A DNA stretch of 64,000 nucleotides from Paenibacillus nanensis (GCF_003583765.1 NZ_QXQA01000007.1:203652-267651); one strand, 5' to 3'. Shown: positions 35,642-45,280, counted from the stretch's first letter. The notes: a model not told the origin generated them from the sequence alone. A program made the numbers and translations.

Positions 35642-38514
35642 GAACGTTAACCAGCGGTAGAGAACTTGTTGTGGACGGAACCTGGAGTATGGAAGACGGC
35701 GATGCTTGCGTTATCTTAAGCGGAGTCGACCGGAAAGAACAGCCGGATGGCAAGCTGCGGTCCTTGTTATTTGCATGGCATAGGGCTTCGTGGTACGGCG
35801 CGAAGGTTGAAGAGCTGAAGATCGGCATACAAACCTGCTTAAAGCTGACACCGCTTATCGCCGTCGATTACTTGTCTTCGCCTGCGCCGGTCAGGCTGCT
35901 CAAAATTACATGGACGCCGCGTCTCCTTCTCCTTATGCGGATGGCGAAAGCGATTCGGGAGATGCTTATTCAAGGCTGGTTTGCGCCGGACTTTGCGGAA
36001 TGGTCCGAGGAGAGACGGGCTTGGAGGGGCGCGTTCCCCGAAGCTGCGTCAGAGGCCAAAACGCGCTTCGAGGAGCTGCTCGGCGAAGCGGAACAGCATG
36101 GCGTCTCCGAGGCCATCCAGTGGTTAAGCTGGGCGGTGGAGGAGATTCTGGCAACCGATCAGGAAGCGGGAGCTATTTGGCGGTCGATCGGCGCCTCCTC
36201 TGGAGAAGGCGTTCTTAGGCGAAAGGGGTCGGACGAGAGCGAGTGGCTGATTGCGATTGGGCTGGAGAAGGACATGCTTCCTTTCCGCGCGGCGCTTCAA
36301 TTGACAGAGCCTTCTGACGGAGCGGGCTGGCGGCTGCGTCCCGCGCTTCAATCGCGCGAAGGCGGAGCCTGGATCCCGCTCGGCGGACGCCACCCAAGCG
36401 GAGAAGAGCCTATTCCGGACGAATGGCTGCCGCTGCTGGAAGAGAAGCTGGCGAAGGAAGAGAGCAAGTGGCTGGCCGCGCTTCCTCATCTCGAGGAGGA
36501 GGCAGGCGGCAAGCTGCGCTTCTCGCTGACGGAGCAGGAGGCTTGGGCATTTCTCGAGCATGACAGCATTGCGTTGCTGGAAGCGGGAATCCCCGTACTG
36601 CTCCCGGCTTGGTGGGAGGCGGTTCGCTCCCGCAAGCTCCGGTTAAAGGCGAAGATGAAATCGTCCGTAGGCTCCTCGGGAGAATCGCTGTTCGGACTTG
36701 ATCAGATCGTACAATTCGACTGGAAGCTTGCGCTTGGGGATGTCGATTTGACCGAGGGCGAGTTTCTGCGAATGGCGGAAGAGAACCGAAGGCTGTTCCG
36801 CGTCGGGGACGAATGGGTCCACTTGGACCCGCAGGACGCTGAGCAGATTAAGCTGTGGCTGAAGCGGGTCGGGAAGCGCAAGGGGCTTTCCTTCCGGGAC
36901 GTGCTGGAGATGCATTTGCGCGGCGGCGCTGAGCTTGACGCGTTTGACGATCCCGAGCACTCGCTTCGCGCGGAGGTCGAGCTGAACGAGCATTTGGCTA
37001 TGTGGCTGGAGCAGCTTCAGCATGTGTCCCAGATGCCGCCGGCCAGCCCGCCGGACTGGTTCAAGGGCGAGCTTCGCCCGTATCAGCAGCAAGGCATGTC
37101 TTGGCTGCTGTTCCTTCGGAAATTCGGGCTTGGCGGCATATTAGCCGACGATATGGGGCTTGGCAAAACGATTCAATTTATGGCTTATTTGGCGTATGTG
37201 AAGGAGCGCGAGAAAGGCGCGAACGGCCCGTCGCTGCTCATCTGCCCGACTTCCGTTATCGGGAACTGGGAGAAGGAGCTGAAGCGATTCGCGCCGAGCC
37301 TTCGGGTGCTGCTCCATTACGGAAGCAAGCGTTTGAAGGGAGAAGAGCTGGCCGCGGAAGCGCGGGAGGCCGATTTGGTCATTACTTCGTATTCTTTGGC
37401 TCAGCTCGATGAGGAAGATCTCGGCCTCATTGCTTGGAACGCGCTGTGCCTCGATGAGGCCCAAAATATTAAAAATGTTTACACCAAGCAGTCCGGAGCG
37501 ATACGCCGTCTCCCGGCGCGCCATCGTATCGCGCTTACCGGCACGCCGATGGAGAACCGGCTTACGGAGCTGTGGTCGATCTATGACTTCGTCAATCCCG
37601 GATACTTGGGCAGCCTTAACGACTTCCGCCGAGCGATCGTGACGCCGATCGAGCGGACGAGAGACAAGGAGCTGATCGAAGGTCTGCAGCGCTGGGTGAA
37701 GCCGTTCATGCTGCGCCGGGTGAAGAAGGATCCGCTGATCCAGCTGTCGCTGCCCGATAAGATCGAGTCGAAAAGCTATATGACGCTGACCGCCGAGCAG
37801 GGAGCCCTATACGAAAACATTGTCAGCGATTTAATGGAAAAGCTGGATAAGCTGGATATGATGCAGAGAAGAGGTCTCATTCTTGCGACGCTGACCAAGC
37901 TGAAGCAGCTATGCGACCATCCAGCGCTGCTCCTGAAAGAGAAAGGCGAGGAGGCTTGGCGGACGGAGCGTTCGGCCAAGATGGCGCGGCTTCTCGAGAT
38001 GTGCGAGGAGATTGCGGCCGAAGGAGAGCGCTGCCTGATTTTCACCCAATACGTCGAGATGGGCGAGCAAATCCAAACCATGCTGGAGAACGGACTTGGC
38101 ATGCCGGTCCCTTATTTGCACGGCGGGGTCCCCAAGGCGAAGCGGGACGAGATGATTGCGGCGTTCCAGTCGGAAGAGGAGCGCCGCTGCGCGTTCGTGC
38201 TTTCGCTCAAAGCAGGGGGCACCGGATTAAACTTAACGGCGGCCAATCATGTGTTCCACTTCGACCGCTGGTGGAATCCGGCGGTGGAAAACCAGGCGAC
38301 GGACCGGGCGTTCCGGATCGGCCAGAAGAAGCAAGTGCAGGTGCACAAGTTCATTACGCTGGGAACGCTGGAGGAGAAAATCGACGAGATGATCGAAAGC
38401 AAGCAGTCGCTCAGCGAGCAGGTTGTCACGGGTTCCGAGAATTGGATTACGGAGTTAAGCTCGGAGGAACTGAAGGAGCTCTTTACGCTGCGCGAAGGCT
38501 GGCTGAAAGGATGA
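35638..38514 (+). CDS. ywqA: SNF2-family DEAD-like helicase/translocase (YwqA-like)
   Basis: A 958-residue SNF2 ATPase. The N-terminal half (about 1-470) includes a bacterial SNF2-associated region ending near MPPASPPDWFKGELRPYQQQGMSW-like sequence (LRPYQQQGMSWLLFLRKFG). The helicase core follows: motif I LADDMGLGKTIQ, motif II LDEAQNIKN, motif III ALTGTPMENRLTELWSIYDF, motif V LKAGGTGLNLTAANHVFHFD and motif VI NQATDRAFRIGQKKQVQVHK. It uses ATP to move on double-stranded DNA, remodelling protein-DNA complexes. ATG 35638 gives ATGA coupling with the SWIM gene; ATG 35617 is an alternative start 21 bases upstream. The residues DEAQ rather than DEAH agree with the bacterial SNF2 branch. Confidence 0.92.
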   Translation: MRTLTSGRELVVDGTWSMEDGDACVILSGVDRKEQPDGKLRSLLFAWHRASWYGAKVEELKIGIQTCLKLTPLIAVDYLSSPAPVRLLKITWTPRLLLLMRMAKAIREMLIQGWFAPDFAEWSEERRAWRGAFPEAASEAKTRFEELLGEAEQHGVSEAIQWLSWAVEEILATDQEAGAIWRSIGASSGEGVLRRKGSDESEWLIAIGLEKDMLPFRAALQLTEPSDGAGWRLRPALQSREGGAWIPLGGRHPSGEEPIPDEWLPLLEEKLAKEESKWLAALPHLEEEAGGKLRFSLTEQEAWAFLEHDSIALLEAGIPVLLPAWWEAVRSRKLRLKAKMKSSVGSSGESLFGLDQIVQFDWKLALGDVDLTEGEFLRMAEENRRLFRVGDEWVHLDPQDAEQIKLWLKRVGKRKGLSFRDVLEMHLRGGAELDAFDDPEHSLRAEVELNEHLAMWLEQLQHVSQMPPASPPDWFKGELRPYQQQGMSWLLFLRKFGLGGILADDMGLGKTIQFMAYLAYVKEREKGANGPSLLICPTSVIGNWEKELKRFAPSLRVLLHYGSKRLKGEELAAEAREADLVITSYSLAQLDEEDLGLIAWNALCLDEAQNIKNVYTKQSGAIRRLPARHRIALTGTPMENRLTELWSIYDFVNPGYLGSLNDFRRAIVTPIERTRDKELIEGLQRWVKPFMLRRVKKDPLIQLSLPDKIESKSYMTLTAEQGALYENIVSDLMEKLDKLDMMQRRGLILATLTKLKQLCDHPALLLKEKGEEAWRTERSAKMARLLEMCEEIAAEGERCLIFTQYVEMGEQIQTMLENGLGMPVPYLHGGVPKAKRDEMIAAFQSEEERRCAFVLSLKAGGTGLNLTAANHVFHFDRWWNPAVENQATDRAFRIGQKKQVQVHKFITLGTLEEKIDEMIESKQSLSEQVVTGSENWITELSSEELKELFTLREGWLKG

Positions 38515-38523
38515 TGGAAGTTC

Positions 38524-38709
38524 ATGAGCGACAGCTTGAAGGATAGAGAGGACCGCTTGCAGCTCGCGCGCCGCGACCAGCAGGCGGAAAGTCCGGGGGC
38601 GCAGACTGAACGGCCCCCGGCACCGCCTCCGGGACCGCCGCGCGCGAACGAGCAATGGAAAGCGCTTTATGCCCGAATTAGGGAAGTAACGGAAGGTCTT
38701 CGTCGTTAA
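38524..38709 (+). CDS. Small charged proline-rich protein following ywqA
   Basis: A 61-residue ORF starting 9 bases after the SNF2 stop, with GGAAG ahead of ATG 38524. The sequence is very polar: a charged N-terminal half (DSLKDREDRLQLARRDQQAE), a PPAPPPGPP tract, then a helical basic/acidic end (WKALYARIREVTEGLRR). No family is recognised. Its proximity and orientation make it a plausible third member of the SWIM-SNF2 operon, perhaps a small partner. A chance ORF cannot be excluded, although the C-terminal half reads like a real helix. Confidence 0.5.
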   Translation: MSDSLKDREDRLQLARRDQQAESPGAQTERPPAPPPGPPRANEQWKALYARIREVTEGLRR

Positions 38710-38725
38710 AAAAATAGAAATGTAT

Positions 38726-38772
38726 CCCCTCCTTATCGTTTTTTTGACCTCCTACTATGCGATAAGGAGGGG
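38726..38772. repeat. Perfect 13-bp inverted repeat upstream of the binding protein gene
   Basis: CCCCTCCTTATCG (38726-38738) and CGATAAGGAGGGG (38760-38772) pair perfectly across a 21-base loop that starts with seven T. The right arm resembles a strong ribosome binding site but has no suitable start codon. TATAAT at 38774-38779 abuts it. It may be an operator overlapping the promoter, or a regulatory RNA hairpin. Confidence 0.65.
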
Positions 38773-38822
38773 CTATAATAAAAAGTATGGCAGGGGACGG
38801 ATCACACGAGGAGGTTTCCTAC

Positions 38823-40190
38823 TTGAAGAAAGGCTTTTGTTTGCTCGCGGTTCTTCTCGCTATCATGACGAACGCGGCCGCATGCGGCACCCATAATGCC
38901 CATGATTCAGACAACGCGGAGGAGCAACAATACCGGGAAGTTACCCTATCTCTGCGCCATACGCAAATTAAAGAGACAAGCCAGACCCGCCTTCGCGTTC
39001 TATTAGACGTGGTCGACAAGACGATGGCGGAGAATGAAGGCGTGACGATCAAGATGGAAGGCATCGACGAGAAGATCCATCGGGATACGAAGCTGAAGCA
39101 GGAGATGGTGGCGGGCAACCCTCCCGATATCTTTGAAGTGTTCGGAGGAGCGGATCTCAAGCTGTACGTGAAAGCGGACCGCATGCTCGATTTGACGCCA
39201 ATTCTGGAGGAGCTGGAATTGACGGACAAATTCGCCAGTCTGGACGAGTTTACGATTAACGGCAAAGTATACGGCATCCCCTACGGCGGCTACAGCGAAG
39301 GCATTTATTACAATAAAAAAATTTTCGACGAGCTGAATCTCGGTATTCCAATGACTTGGGACGAGCTGATGACAGCGGCGGAAACGATAAAACAAGCGGG
39401 CTATGTCCCGTTCGGCCTTGCGGCTAAGGACGCGTGGATCGCCGGGATGATGTGGAACACGATCATGGAGCGTTATGTCGGCATCGACGCTTTCAATAAA
39501 CTGGTCTCGGGAGAAACGAAGTGGACCGATCCCGGGTTCATCCAAGGATTCGAGGCTTACAAAGAAATTGTGGACCGCGGCTTCTTCCCGCGAGGCTCGC
39601 TAGCCATCCCGGACAGCGCGCTAGGCTCTCAGCTTATTCGCGGGCAGGCGGCGATGGTGTTTACGGGAACCTGGGATGTGAATCAATTTACAGGCGCGAA
39701 TGCAGGCGCGTTAAACGGTCAAATCGGATTTTTCTCTTTTCCGTCTATTGAAGGCGGCCAAGGCGATCAGCGTTCGATTAACGCCTCTTACTCCAACGGA
39801 TTCGGCTTCTCGTCCAATCTGTCCGAAGATCAAGTGGAAATCGTGAAGGAGTTTATCGCGAATTTCTTTAACGAAGCGGTGCAGAAGCGGGCGCTTATGG
39901 AAGACAAACTGCTTCCGTCGATGAAGCTGACCGACCTGACAGGGATCGATCCTTTAATGAATGAAGTGCTGACCGTCATGTCGCAAGCTTCGAGCAGCTG
40001 GCCGGCGTTCGACGCCATCGTGCAGCCGACCGTAACCGCGGAGATCGGCATCGGATTGCAAGAGCTGATCGGCGGCCTTAGTACGCCGGAGCAGGTTGCG
40101 CAGAAGATTCAAGCCGCGCAGGAGAAAGCGAATGCCGCGCATGTAAGCGTGTCGGGGCTCGACGCCTCATCCGCGGGGCTCGGCGAATAG
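38823..40190 (+). CDS. Extracellular solute-binding lipoprotein of a sensing locus without permeases
   Basis: A 455-residue ABC-type binding protein. TTG 38823 with GAGGAGGT upstream gives a signal peptide ending NAAAC (C21) as an atypical lipobox. The mature part shows the family pattern: LKQEMVAGNPPDIFEVFGGADLK-like start of the ligand lobe (MVAGNPPDIFEVFGG), KVYGIPYGGYSEGIYYNKKIFDELNL-like segment (IPYGGYSEGIYYNKKIF), and GQAAMVFTGTWDV. At 455 residues it is closer to the MalE/UgpB size than to the 560-residue pair above. The next genes are a kinase, a regulator and NagZ; no permease or ATPase gene adjoins it. A sensory role with the kinase, or import through permeases elsewhere, are both possible. 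Confidence 0.85.
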   Translation: MKKGFCLLAVLLAIMTNAAACGTHNAHDSDNAEEQQYREVTLSLRHTQIKETSQTRLRVLLDVVDKTMAENEGVTIKMEGIDEKIHRDTKLKQEMVAGNPPDIFEVFGGADLKLYVKADRMLDLTPILEELELTDKFASLDEFTINGKVYGIPYGGYSEGIYYNKKIFDELNLGIPMTWDELMTAAETIKQAGYVPFGLAAKDAWIAGMMWNTIMERYVGIDAFNKLVSGETKWTDPGFIQGFEAYKEIVDRGFFPRGSLAIPDSALGSQLIRGQAAMVFTGTWDVNQFTGANAGALNGQIGFFSFPSIEGGQGDQRSINASYSNGFGFSSNLSEDQVEIVKEFIANFFNEAVQKRALMEDKLLPSMKLTDLTGIDPLMNEVLTVMSQASSSWPAFDAIVQPTVTAEIGIGLQELIGGLSTPEQVAQKIQAAQEKANAAHVSVSGLDASSAGLGE

Positions 40191-40203
40191 GAGGCAAAGC
40201 GGA

Positions 40204-42015
40204 ATGAATCTACGCCCTAAGCTGATGCTTGCCTTTATCTCGTTAATCATCATACCGATGATCGGCCTCGGCATTTTCTCTTTCGTCAATTCCGAGGCGC
40301 TGCTGGAGAAGAAGTACAGCGAGCAATCCGAAATTACGATGAAAGCGATCGGAGGCAATATATCTTATTTTTTTCGCGAGCTCGACCAGCTCTCGAACGG
40401 GAACGTTATTAGCGCCGAGGTGCAGGATACGCTGAGGCAAAGCAGGCTTACTTTGGACGATAACAGCTCCTTAATCCGGATTACACAGGCGGAGAAGGAG
40501 ATGAGCAAGATCCTGTTCCAGCATCCGGCTGTCAGCTACGTGGTGCTGTACGCCAGCGATGGGACGATGTACCGATCCAACCGCAACGACCCGACAACCT
40601 TCAAACCGATATCCTTTGACGATTTGAAGAAGCAGTCGCTTTATGACGAGGTCATAAAGATGGGGGGAAGGCCGCTTTGGATCGGACCGCATGAACAGCG
40701 CGACCTGACGGGTGTAGATCCTCCGCTTTTTACGATGATGCGCGTTGTCAAAGAGATGGAATCCTTCAACGATCTTGGCATTATGGTCACGCAGTATAAG
40801 ACGGAGGAAGTCAGCAGTATGCTGAAGGCTTTCCAAAACCCGGAGGATGAATCGCAAGGCGCCAGATATTTCATCTTGAACAGCGAAGGTCTTATTATGC
40901 TGGACAGCAATAAACGCTATGATGGGCACAGCATCGACCTCTATACGAATTCGATGCCTCAATTGACCGAAAATTACGAGAGCGCCAGGATGAAATTCGA
41001 CGGCGTTGACAGCTTGGTGTCTTCCTATCAGCTGGATCGCAACGGCTGGATTCTGCTGTCGGTTCAGCCCTGGAATTCCTTAACGGACGAAAATGTCCGG
41101 TTCGTGCAGTGGATCGGCATGATTACGGTGCTCGGCATTTTGTCGGCGGTGTTGTTCAACGTCTTTTTCGTAAACCGGGTAGCCAAATCGATCATTAAAG
41201 TCGTTCGCAAAATGCGGCTGGTGGAGCAGGGCTTGCTCGACATCCGGGTTACGGCGCAGGGCAAGGACGAGACAGTGCTGCTCGCCAACAGCTTTAACAG
41301 CATGGTGGAGAGAATCGGCGATCTTCTAAGCGAGGTGCGCAGGGAACAGGAGAGGAAGCAGCATGCGGAAATGATGCTGATGCAGGCGCAGATCAAACCG
41401 CATTTTCTCTTTAATACATTGGAATCGATTAACGCTTTGGCCGCGCAGAATGAAGGCGGCAAAATTATGCTGATGGTTCGTAGGCTCAGCACCATCCTCC
41501 GGACCAGTATGCACCATTCCGAAGAAATCGGCCTTATCCAAGAAATCGAGCATGTACGAAGTTATTTGGAAATTCAAAAATACCGGTTCGAGGAGCTTTT
41601 CAGCTACGAATTGAACGTGCCGGAGGAAGCGTTAGAGTATACGATTCTTAAGCTGACTCTCCAGCCTTTGGTTGAAAACAGTATCCAGCATGGCTTTGAC
41701 GGCTATGAGGATGGGCAGGGCAACATTACGATTCATGTCGCGGTCGAGACCCATCGGATTGTGATTACGGTCAGCGACAACGGCAAAGGAATGAGCCGCG
41801 ATGTTCTCTACAAGCTTTCCGAAGGCTACAGTCCTTCCAGCAAGCAGCAGGATGCCGCTGACTTAGGCGAGCGAAGAGGGCTCGGTATCCGTAATGTTGC
41901 CGACCGTCTGCGGATTCATTACGGCGCCGGCTATGGCATGATGATTTGCAGTTCGGAAGGCTGGGGGACAACGATACGATGCGTTATTCCGAAGAGCAGA
42001 GGTGAGGGGTTATGA
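40204..42015 (+). CDS. YesM-type sensor histidine kinase
   Basis: A 603-residue kinase, 13 bases after the binding protein gene. Membrane helix near residues 8-28 (LMLAFISLIIIPMIGLGIFSF), extracellular sensor region to about 298, second helix about 299-322 (IGMITVLGILSAVLFNVFFV), HAMP, then QAQIKPHFLFNTLESIN with H400. The ATPase has LVENSIQHGF, VSDNGKGM and GLGIRNVADRLRIHYG. It overlaps the regulator gene by ATGA. The signal is probably a sugar or the binding protein encoded upstream. Confidence 0.92.
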   Translation: MNLRPKLMLAFISLIIIPMIGLGIFSFVNSEALLEKKYSEQSEITMKAIGGNISYFFRELDQLSNGNVISAEVQDTLRQSRLTLDDNSSLIRITQAEKEMSKILFQHPAVSYVVLYASDGTMYRSNRNDPTTFKPISFDDLKKQSLYDEVIKMGGRPLWIGPHEQRDLTGVDPPLFTMMRVVKEMESFNDLGIMVTQYKTEEVSSMLKAFQNPEDESQGARYFILNSEGLIMLDSNKRYDGHSIDLYTNSMPQLTENYESARMKFDGVDSLVSSYQLDRNGWILLSVQPWNSLTDENVRFVQWIGMITVLGILSAVLFNVFFVNRVAKSIIKVVRKMRLVEQGLLDIRVTAQGKDETVLLANSFNSMVERIGDLLSEVRREQERKQHAEMMLMQAQIKPHFLFNTLESINALAAQNEGGKIMLMVRRLSTILRTSMHHSEEIGLIQEIEHVRSYLEIQKYRFEELFSYELNVPEEALEYTILKLTLQPLVENSIQHGFDGYEDGQGNITIHVAVETHRIVITVSDNGKGMSRDVLYKLSEGYSPSSKQQDAADLGERRGLGIRNVADRLRIHYGAGYGMMICSSEGWGTTIRCVIPKSRGEGL

Positions 42016-43658
42016 TAGGCAAGGTACTCCTTGTCGATGACGAAGCGCATATTACGAGAAATTTGGAGAAGGTCATTCCCTGGGAAATGCTCGGCCTCAC
42101 GGTAGCAGGAGTTGCCAAAAACGGCGTAGAAGCCTTGCAGCTGATGGAGCAGCACAGTATTAATTTGCTGTTGTGCGACATCCGGATGCCGGTCATGGAC
42201 GGACTAGAGCTCGTCCGGCAAATTCGCGAAAGAGGCACCCCATGCGATATTATCATGTTATCCGGTTATCAGGATTTTACGTACACGCGAGCAGCCATAC
42301 AATACGGCGTAAACGATTATGTGCTGAAGCCGATTCCTTACGACGAGCTGACCGGCGTTATAGCCAGGATCATGTCCAACCAGCGGAACAAGCAGAAGCA
42401 GCAGCTGGAGGAGCAGCAGAAGCTTGGCCGAATGATCGACCTTGCGAGCGAGAAAATTTTGTACGACATTATAATGGATTATACGGATTTCTCGGGCAGT
42501 CATTGGCTTTTTACCGGAGACGAACAGCAGCTGAAGCTTCAGCAATTTGTTATGATCGTGCTGGATTTCGACGTCAGCTCCGAAAAAACGAAGGATTGGC
42601 GGGACTGGTCGGATAAGGAGCGCAAGCTATGGAATTTCGCCGTATGTAACGTGCTGCGCGAAAAGCTCCAAAATAACGGGCTTCACCATGCGGTAATCCA
42701 GACGCGGGACGGCGAATGGTGCGTGTTAATCGAGACGGGCGCTGCCATGTCCTTCGACGTCGATGTGATTCAGGGCTGGGCGGAGATGCTGCTTACCGCG
42801 GTTCGCAGTCACGCGAAGCTGTCGCTCAATGCCGGCATTTACCGCGGGTTCGCGAAGGTCGAGGAGCTGTCGCGCGCCTTCAGGCTGGTTCAGATGGGGA
42901 TGCAGCTCACGCCCGTTCATCACGCGATTACGTTCTATCCGGCGGAGCAGCAGGGATTGTCCGGCGCCGATCAGGCATTCTGGATCACGGCGGAGAGGCT
43001 GATCAGCGCGGTGAAACGCGGCGATACGGCATCGGTTGACGCGGAAGTGGAGAATATTTCCCGCCAGCTGCAGCACGTAAACGAGCAGAACGCCGCCAAA
43101 GTGAGGCCGCTCCTCCATTTTTTCGTTCTCCATATGATGCGGGAGATGAAGGAAATGTCCGTCTTTCCGAAGGAGCAGGAAGAGCTCCTTTGGAAGAGGC
43201 TGGATCATCGCTTCAGCATTAAAGATTTGCTCGCTTTTATCCGTCAAGTGACGAACGCGGTATGCGAACGCTCCGTAGATAAGAAGAAGCAGTCCGAAAG
43301 CTCGATGGCAGAGGCCAAATCGTTCCTGGATCGCAACCTTTACCGGGATTTAAGCGTCGAAGAAGCGGCGACACATGTAGGTCTCAGCACCTCCTACTTC
43401 AGCCTCTTGTTCAAGCAGACGTACGGGGAGACCTTTATTGAGTACGTAACCAGACAGAGGATGGAACGGGCAAAAAGCTTGCTGGCGGAATCCCAGAAAA
43501 GCGTCGCGCAAATCGCCAAAGAGGTCGGCTACGCGGAACGCCGGTATTTCACGAAAGTATTTATGAAATATACAGGCGATAACCCAACCGATTATCGCAG
43601 CAAGTTTCAAGATGATACGTCCTATTCATCATTCAACATGCGGGAGGAAAACAAATGA
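42012..43658 (+). CDS. YesN-type response regulator with AraC DNA-binding domain
   Basis: A 548-residue regulator coupled to the kinase by ATGA. The receiver has VLLVDDEAHITRNLEKVI, phospho-acceptor D56 in LLLCDIRMPVMDG, and YVLKPIPYDEL. A long middle region follows, with no metal-dependent cyclase motif. The AraC pair near the C-terminus is SVEEAATHVGLSTSYFSLLFKQ and VAQIAKEVGYAERRYFTKVFMK. It overlaps nagZ, so sensor, regulator and hydrolase are probably one transcript. It likely activates this operon and possibly a transporter elsewhere. Confidence 0.92.
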   Translation: MIGKVLLVDDEAHITRNLEKVIPWEMLGLTVAGVAKNGVEALQLMEQHSINLLLCDIRMPVMDGLELVRQIRERGTPCDIIMLSGYQDFTYTRAAIQYGVNDYVLKPIPYDELTGVIARIMSNQRNKQKQQLEEQQKLGRMIDLASEKILYDIIMDYTDFSGSHWLFTGDEQQLKLQQFVMIVLDFDVSSEKTKDWRDWSDKERKLWNFAVCNVLREKLQNNGLHHAVIQTRDGEWCVLIETGAAMSFDVDVIQGWAEMLLTAVRSHAKLSLNAGIYRGFAKVEELSRAFRLVQMGMQLTPVHHAITFYPAEQQGLSGADQAFWITAERLISAVKRGDTASVDAEVENISRQLQHVNEQNAAKVRPLLHFFVLHMMREMKEMSVFPKEQEELLWKRLDHRFSIKDLLAFIRQVTNAVCERSVDKKKQSESSMAEAKSFLDRNLYRDLSVEEAATHVGLSTSYFSLLFKQTYGETFIEYVTRQRMERAKSLLAESQKSVAQIAKEVGYAERRYFTKVFMKYTGDNPTDYRSKFQDDTSYSSFNMREENK

Positions 43659-45271
43659 CAGTACATCATGAGGATTGGAAAAGCTGGAGCCTGAAAGAAA
43701 AAATCGGTCAATTGTTTGTATTTGGTTTTTACGGGTTCGAGCCTGCGAAGGGATTTAAGGAACTGATTGAGGCGTATGGCATCGGAGGAACGATCTATTT
43801 CTCCCGTAACGTGAAGGATGCGGAGCAGGTGCACAGTCTGTCCGTCCAGCTGCAGAGCATTGCGAAGCAGGCAGGCAGACCGCCGTTGTTTGTCGCGATC
43901 GACCAAGAAGGCGGCATGGTGGCAAGACTTGTCAACGGTGTCACGCTGATGCCTGGAAATATGGCGCTGGGCGCGGCCGCTTCCGCCGAAGGCGTAGAGG
44001 AAACAGCGCGAATTTGCGGCGAAGAGCTGCGGATGCTGGGCATTACGATGAACTACGCGCCATGTATCGACGTGAACAACAACCCGGATAACCCGGTCAT
44101 CAATGTTCGATCGTACAGCGACCGGTCGGATATCGTATCCGAATTCGGCGCAGCCGCGGTCGTCGGTTATCAATCGGCGCGCGTTGCCGCAACGGTCAAA
44201 CATTTCCCGGGACATGGCGATACAAGCGTCGACTCGCATCATGCGCTGCCTGTGCTTCCGCACAGCCGTGAGCGGTTGGATGCGATCGAGCTTCCGCCGT
44301 TCCGGGCGGCCATAAAGGCAGGAACGGACTGCATCATGACGGCGCATGTATGCCTGCCGGCGCTGGAGCCAAGCGGCGTTCCGTCGACATTGTCCGAGAA
44401 CGTGCTGACCGGTCTTCTCCGAAACGAGCTGGGATATGACGGCGTAGTCGTAACCGATTGCCTCGAGATGAGTGCGATCGACGAGTTCTACGGCCCGGCG
44501 CAAGGCGCGGTAAAAGCGATTAAAGCGGGAGCCGACATGGTGCTGGTCAGCCATACGATCGAAAAGCAGCGCGCGGCGCTGGAAGCGGTAGCCGCTGCTG
44601 TCGAGAGCGGCGAAATTAGCATGGCTCGCATTGAAGAGGCGGTTGCTCGCGTCATGCGATTGAAGGAGAAGCTGGAGCTAGACGAGCCGATTCAGCCATG
44701 GGAGCAAGTGAAAGCTGCGATCGGCACGGAAGCGAACAAGGCAGTCGCCCGCAAGTGGAGCGAAGCGTCGGTTACGCTCGTGAAGAACGAAGGGGGCATT
44801 CTGCCGCTGAAGCGCGACGTTCAGACGCTCGTGCTATGGCCGGACATCGTGCCCGTCTCCGTTGCGGACGAGATGCTGTCCGGCGATGGAACGCTTGGCG
44901 ATTTCCTGAAGCATTACGGCGCTTCGGTCGTCGAACGTAAAATGAACAGCGACAACGCGTTGGAAGGCTTGGACGCGTTCGAGCAAATCGTTGTTGTGAC
45001 CTACGACGCTTCCAAGCATCCGCTTGAGCAGGAAATCGCGAGTAAGGTCGTTAAGCTTGCGGGCGACCGAACCGTGGCGGTCTCCGTGCGCAACCCGCTC
45101 GACGTGCTGAAGTATCCGGAGGTTCGAGCTTATCTGGCCGTATACGAGTGCAGACCGCTTGCGTTGTCCGCAGCCGCCAAGACGCTGCTTGGCGACCTGA
45201 AGCCGGCCGGCAAGCTGCCGCTCGAAATTTCGCCTGCGTATCCGTTCGGCTGGAGCGCAACAATCGAATAA
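43655..45271 (+). CDS. nagZ: NagZ-like beta-N-acetylhexosaminidase, GH3
   Basis: A 538-residue GH3 enzyme without signal peptide, so probably cytoplasmic. It has the NagZ signature KHFPGHGDTSVDSHHALP (residues 182-199), in which the D-x-H dyad (D193, H195) acts as the acid/base typical of this branch, and the nucleophile D268 in GVVVTDCLEMSAI. A C-terminal domain of about 190 residues follows, as in Bacillus NagZ. NagZ releases GlcNAc from muropeptides or chitin-type disaccharides. ATG 43655 overlaps the regulator stop. With the binding protein upstream, it suggests an amino-sugar (cell-wall or chitin fragment) locus. Confidence 0.9.
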   Translation: MTVHHEDWKSWSLKEKIGQLFVFGFYGFEPAKGFKELIEAYGIGGTIYFSRNVKDAEQVHSLSVQLQSIAKQAGRPPLFVAIDQEGGMVARLVNGVTLMPGNMALGAAASAEGVEETARICGEELRMLGITMNYAPCIDVNNNPDNPVINVRSYSDRSDIVSEFGAAAVVGYQSARVAATVKHFPGHGDTSVDSHHALPVLPHSRERLDAIELPPFRAAIKAGTDCIMTAHVCLPALEPSGVPSTLSENVLTGLLRNELGYDGVVVTDCLEMSAIDEFYGPAQGAVKAIKAGADMVLVSHTIEKQRAALEAVAAAVESGEISMARIEEAVARVMRLKEKLELDEPIQPWEQVKAAIGTEANKAVARKWSEASVTLVKNEGGILPLKRDVQTLVLWPDIVPVSVADEMLSGDGTLGDFLKHYGASVVERKMNSDNALEGLDAFEQIVVVTYDASKHPLEQEIASKVVKLAGDRTVAVSVRNPLDVLKYPEVRAYLAVYECRPLALSAAAKTLLGDLKPAGKLPLEISPAYPFGWSATIE

Positions 45272-45280
45272 GCGCTAAGC

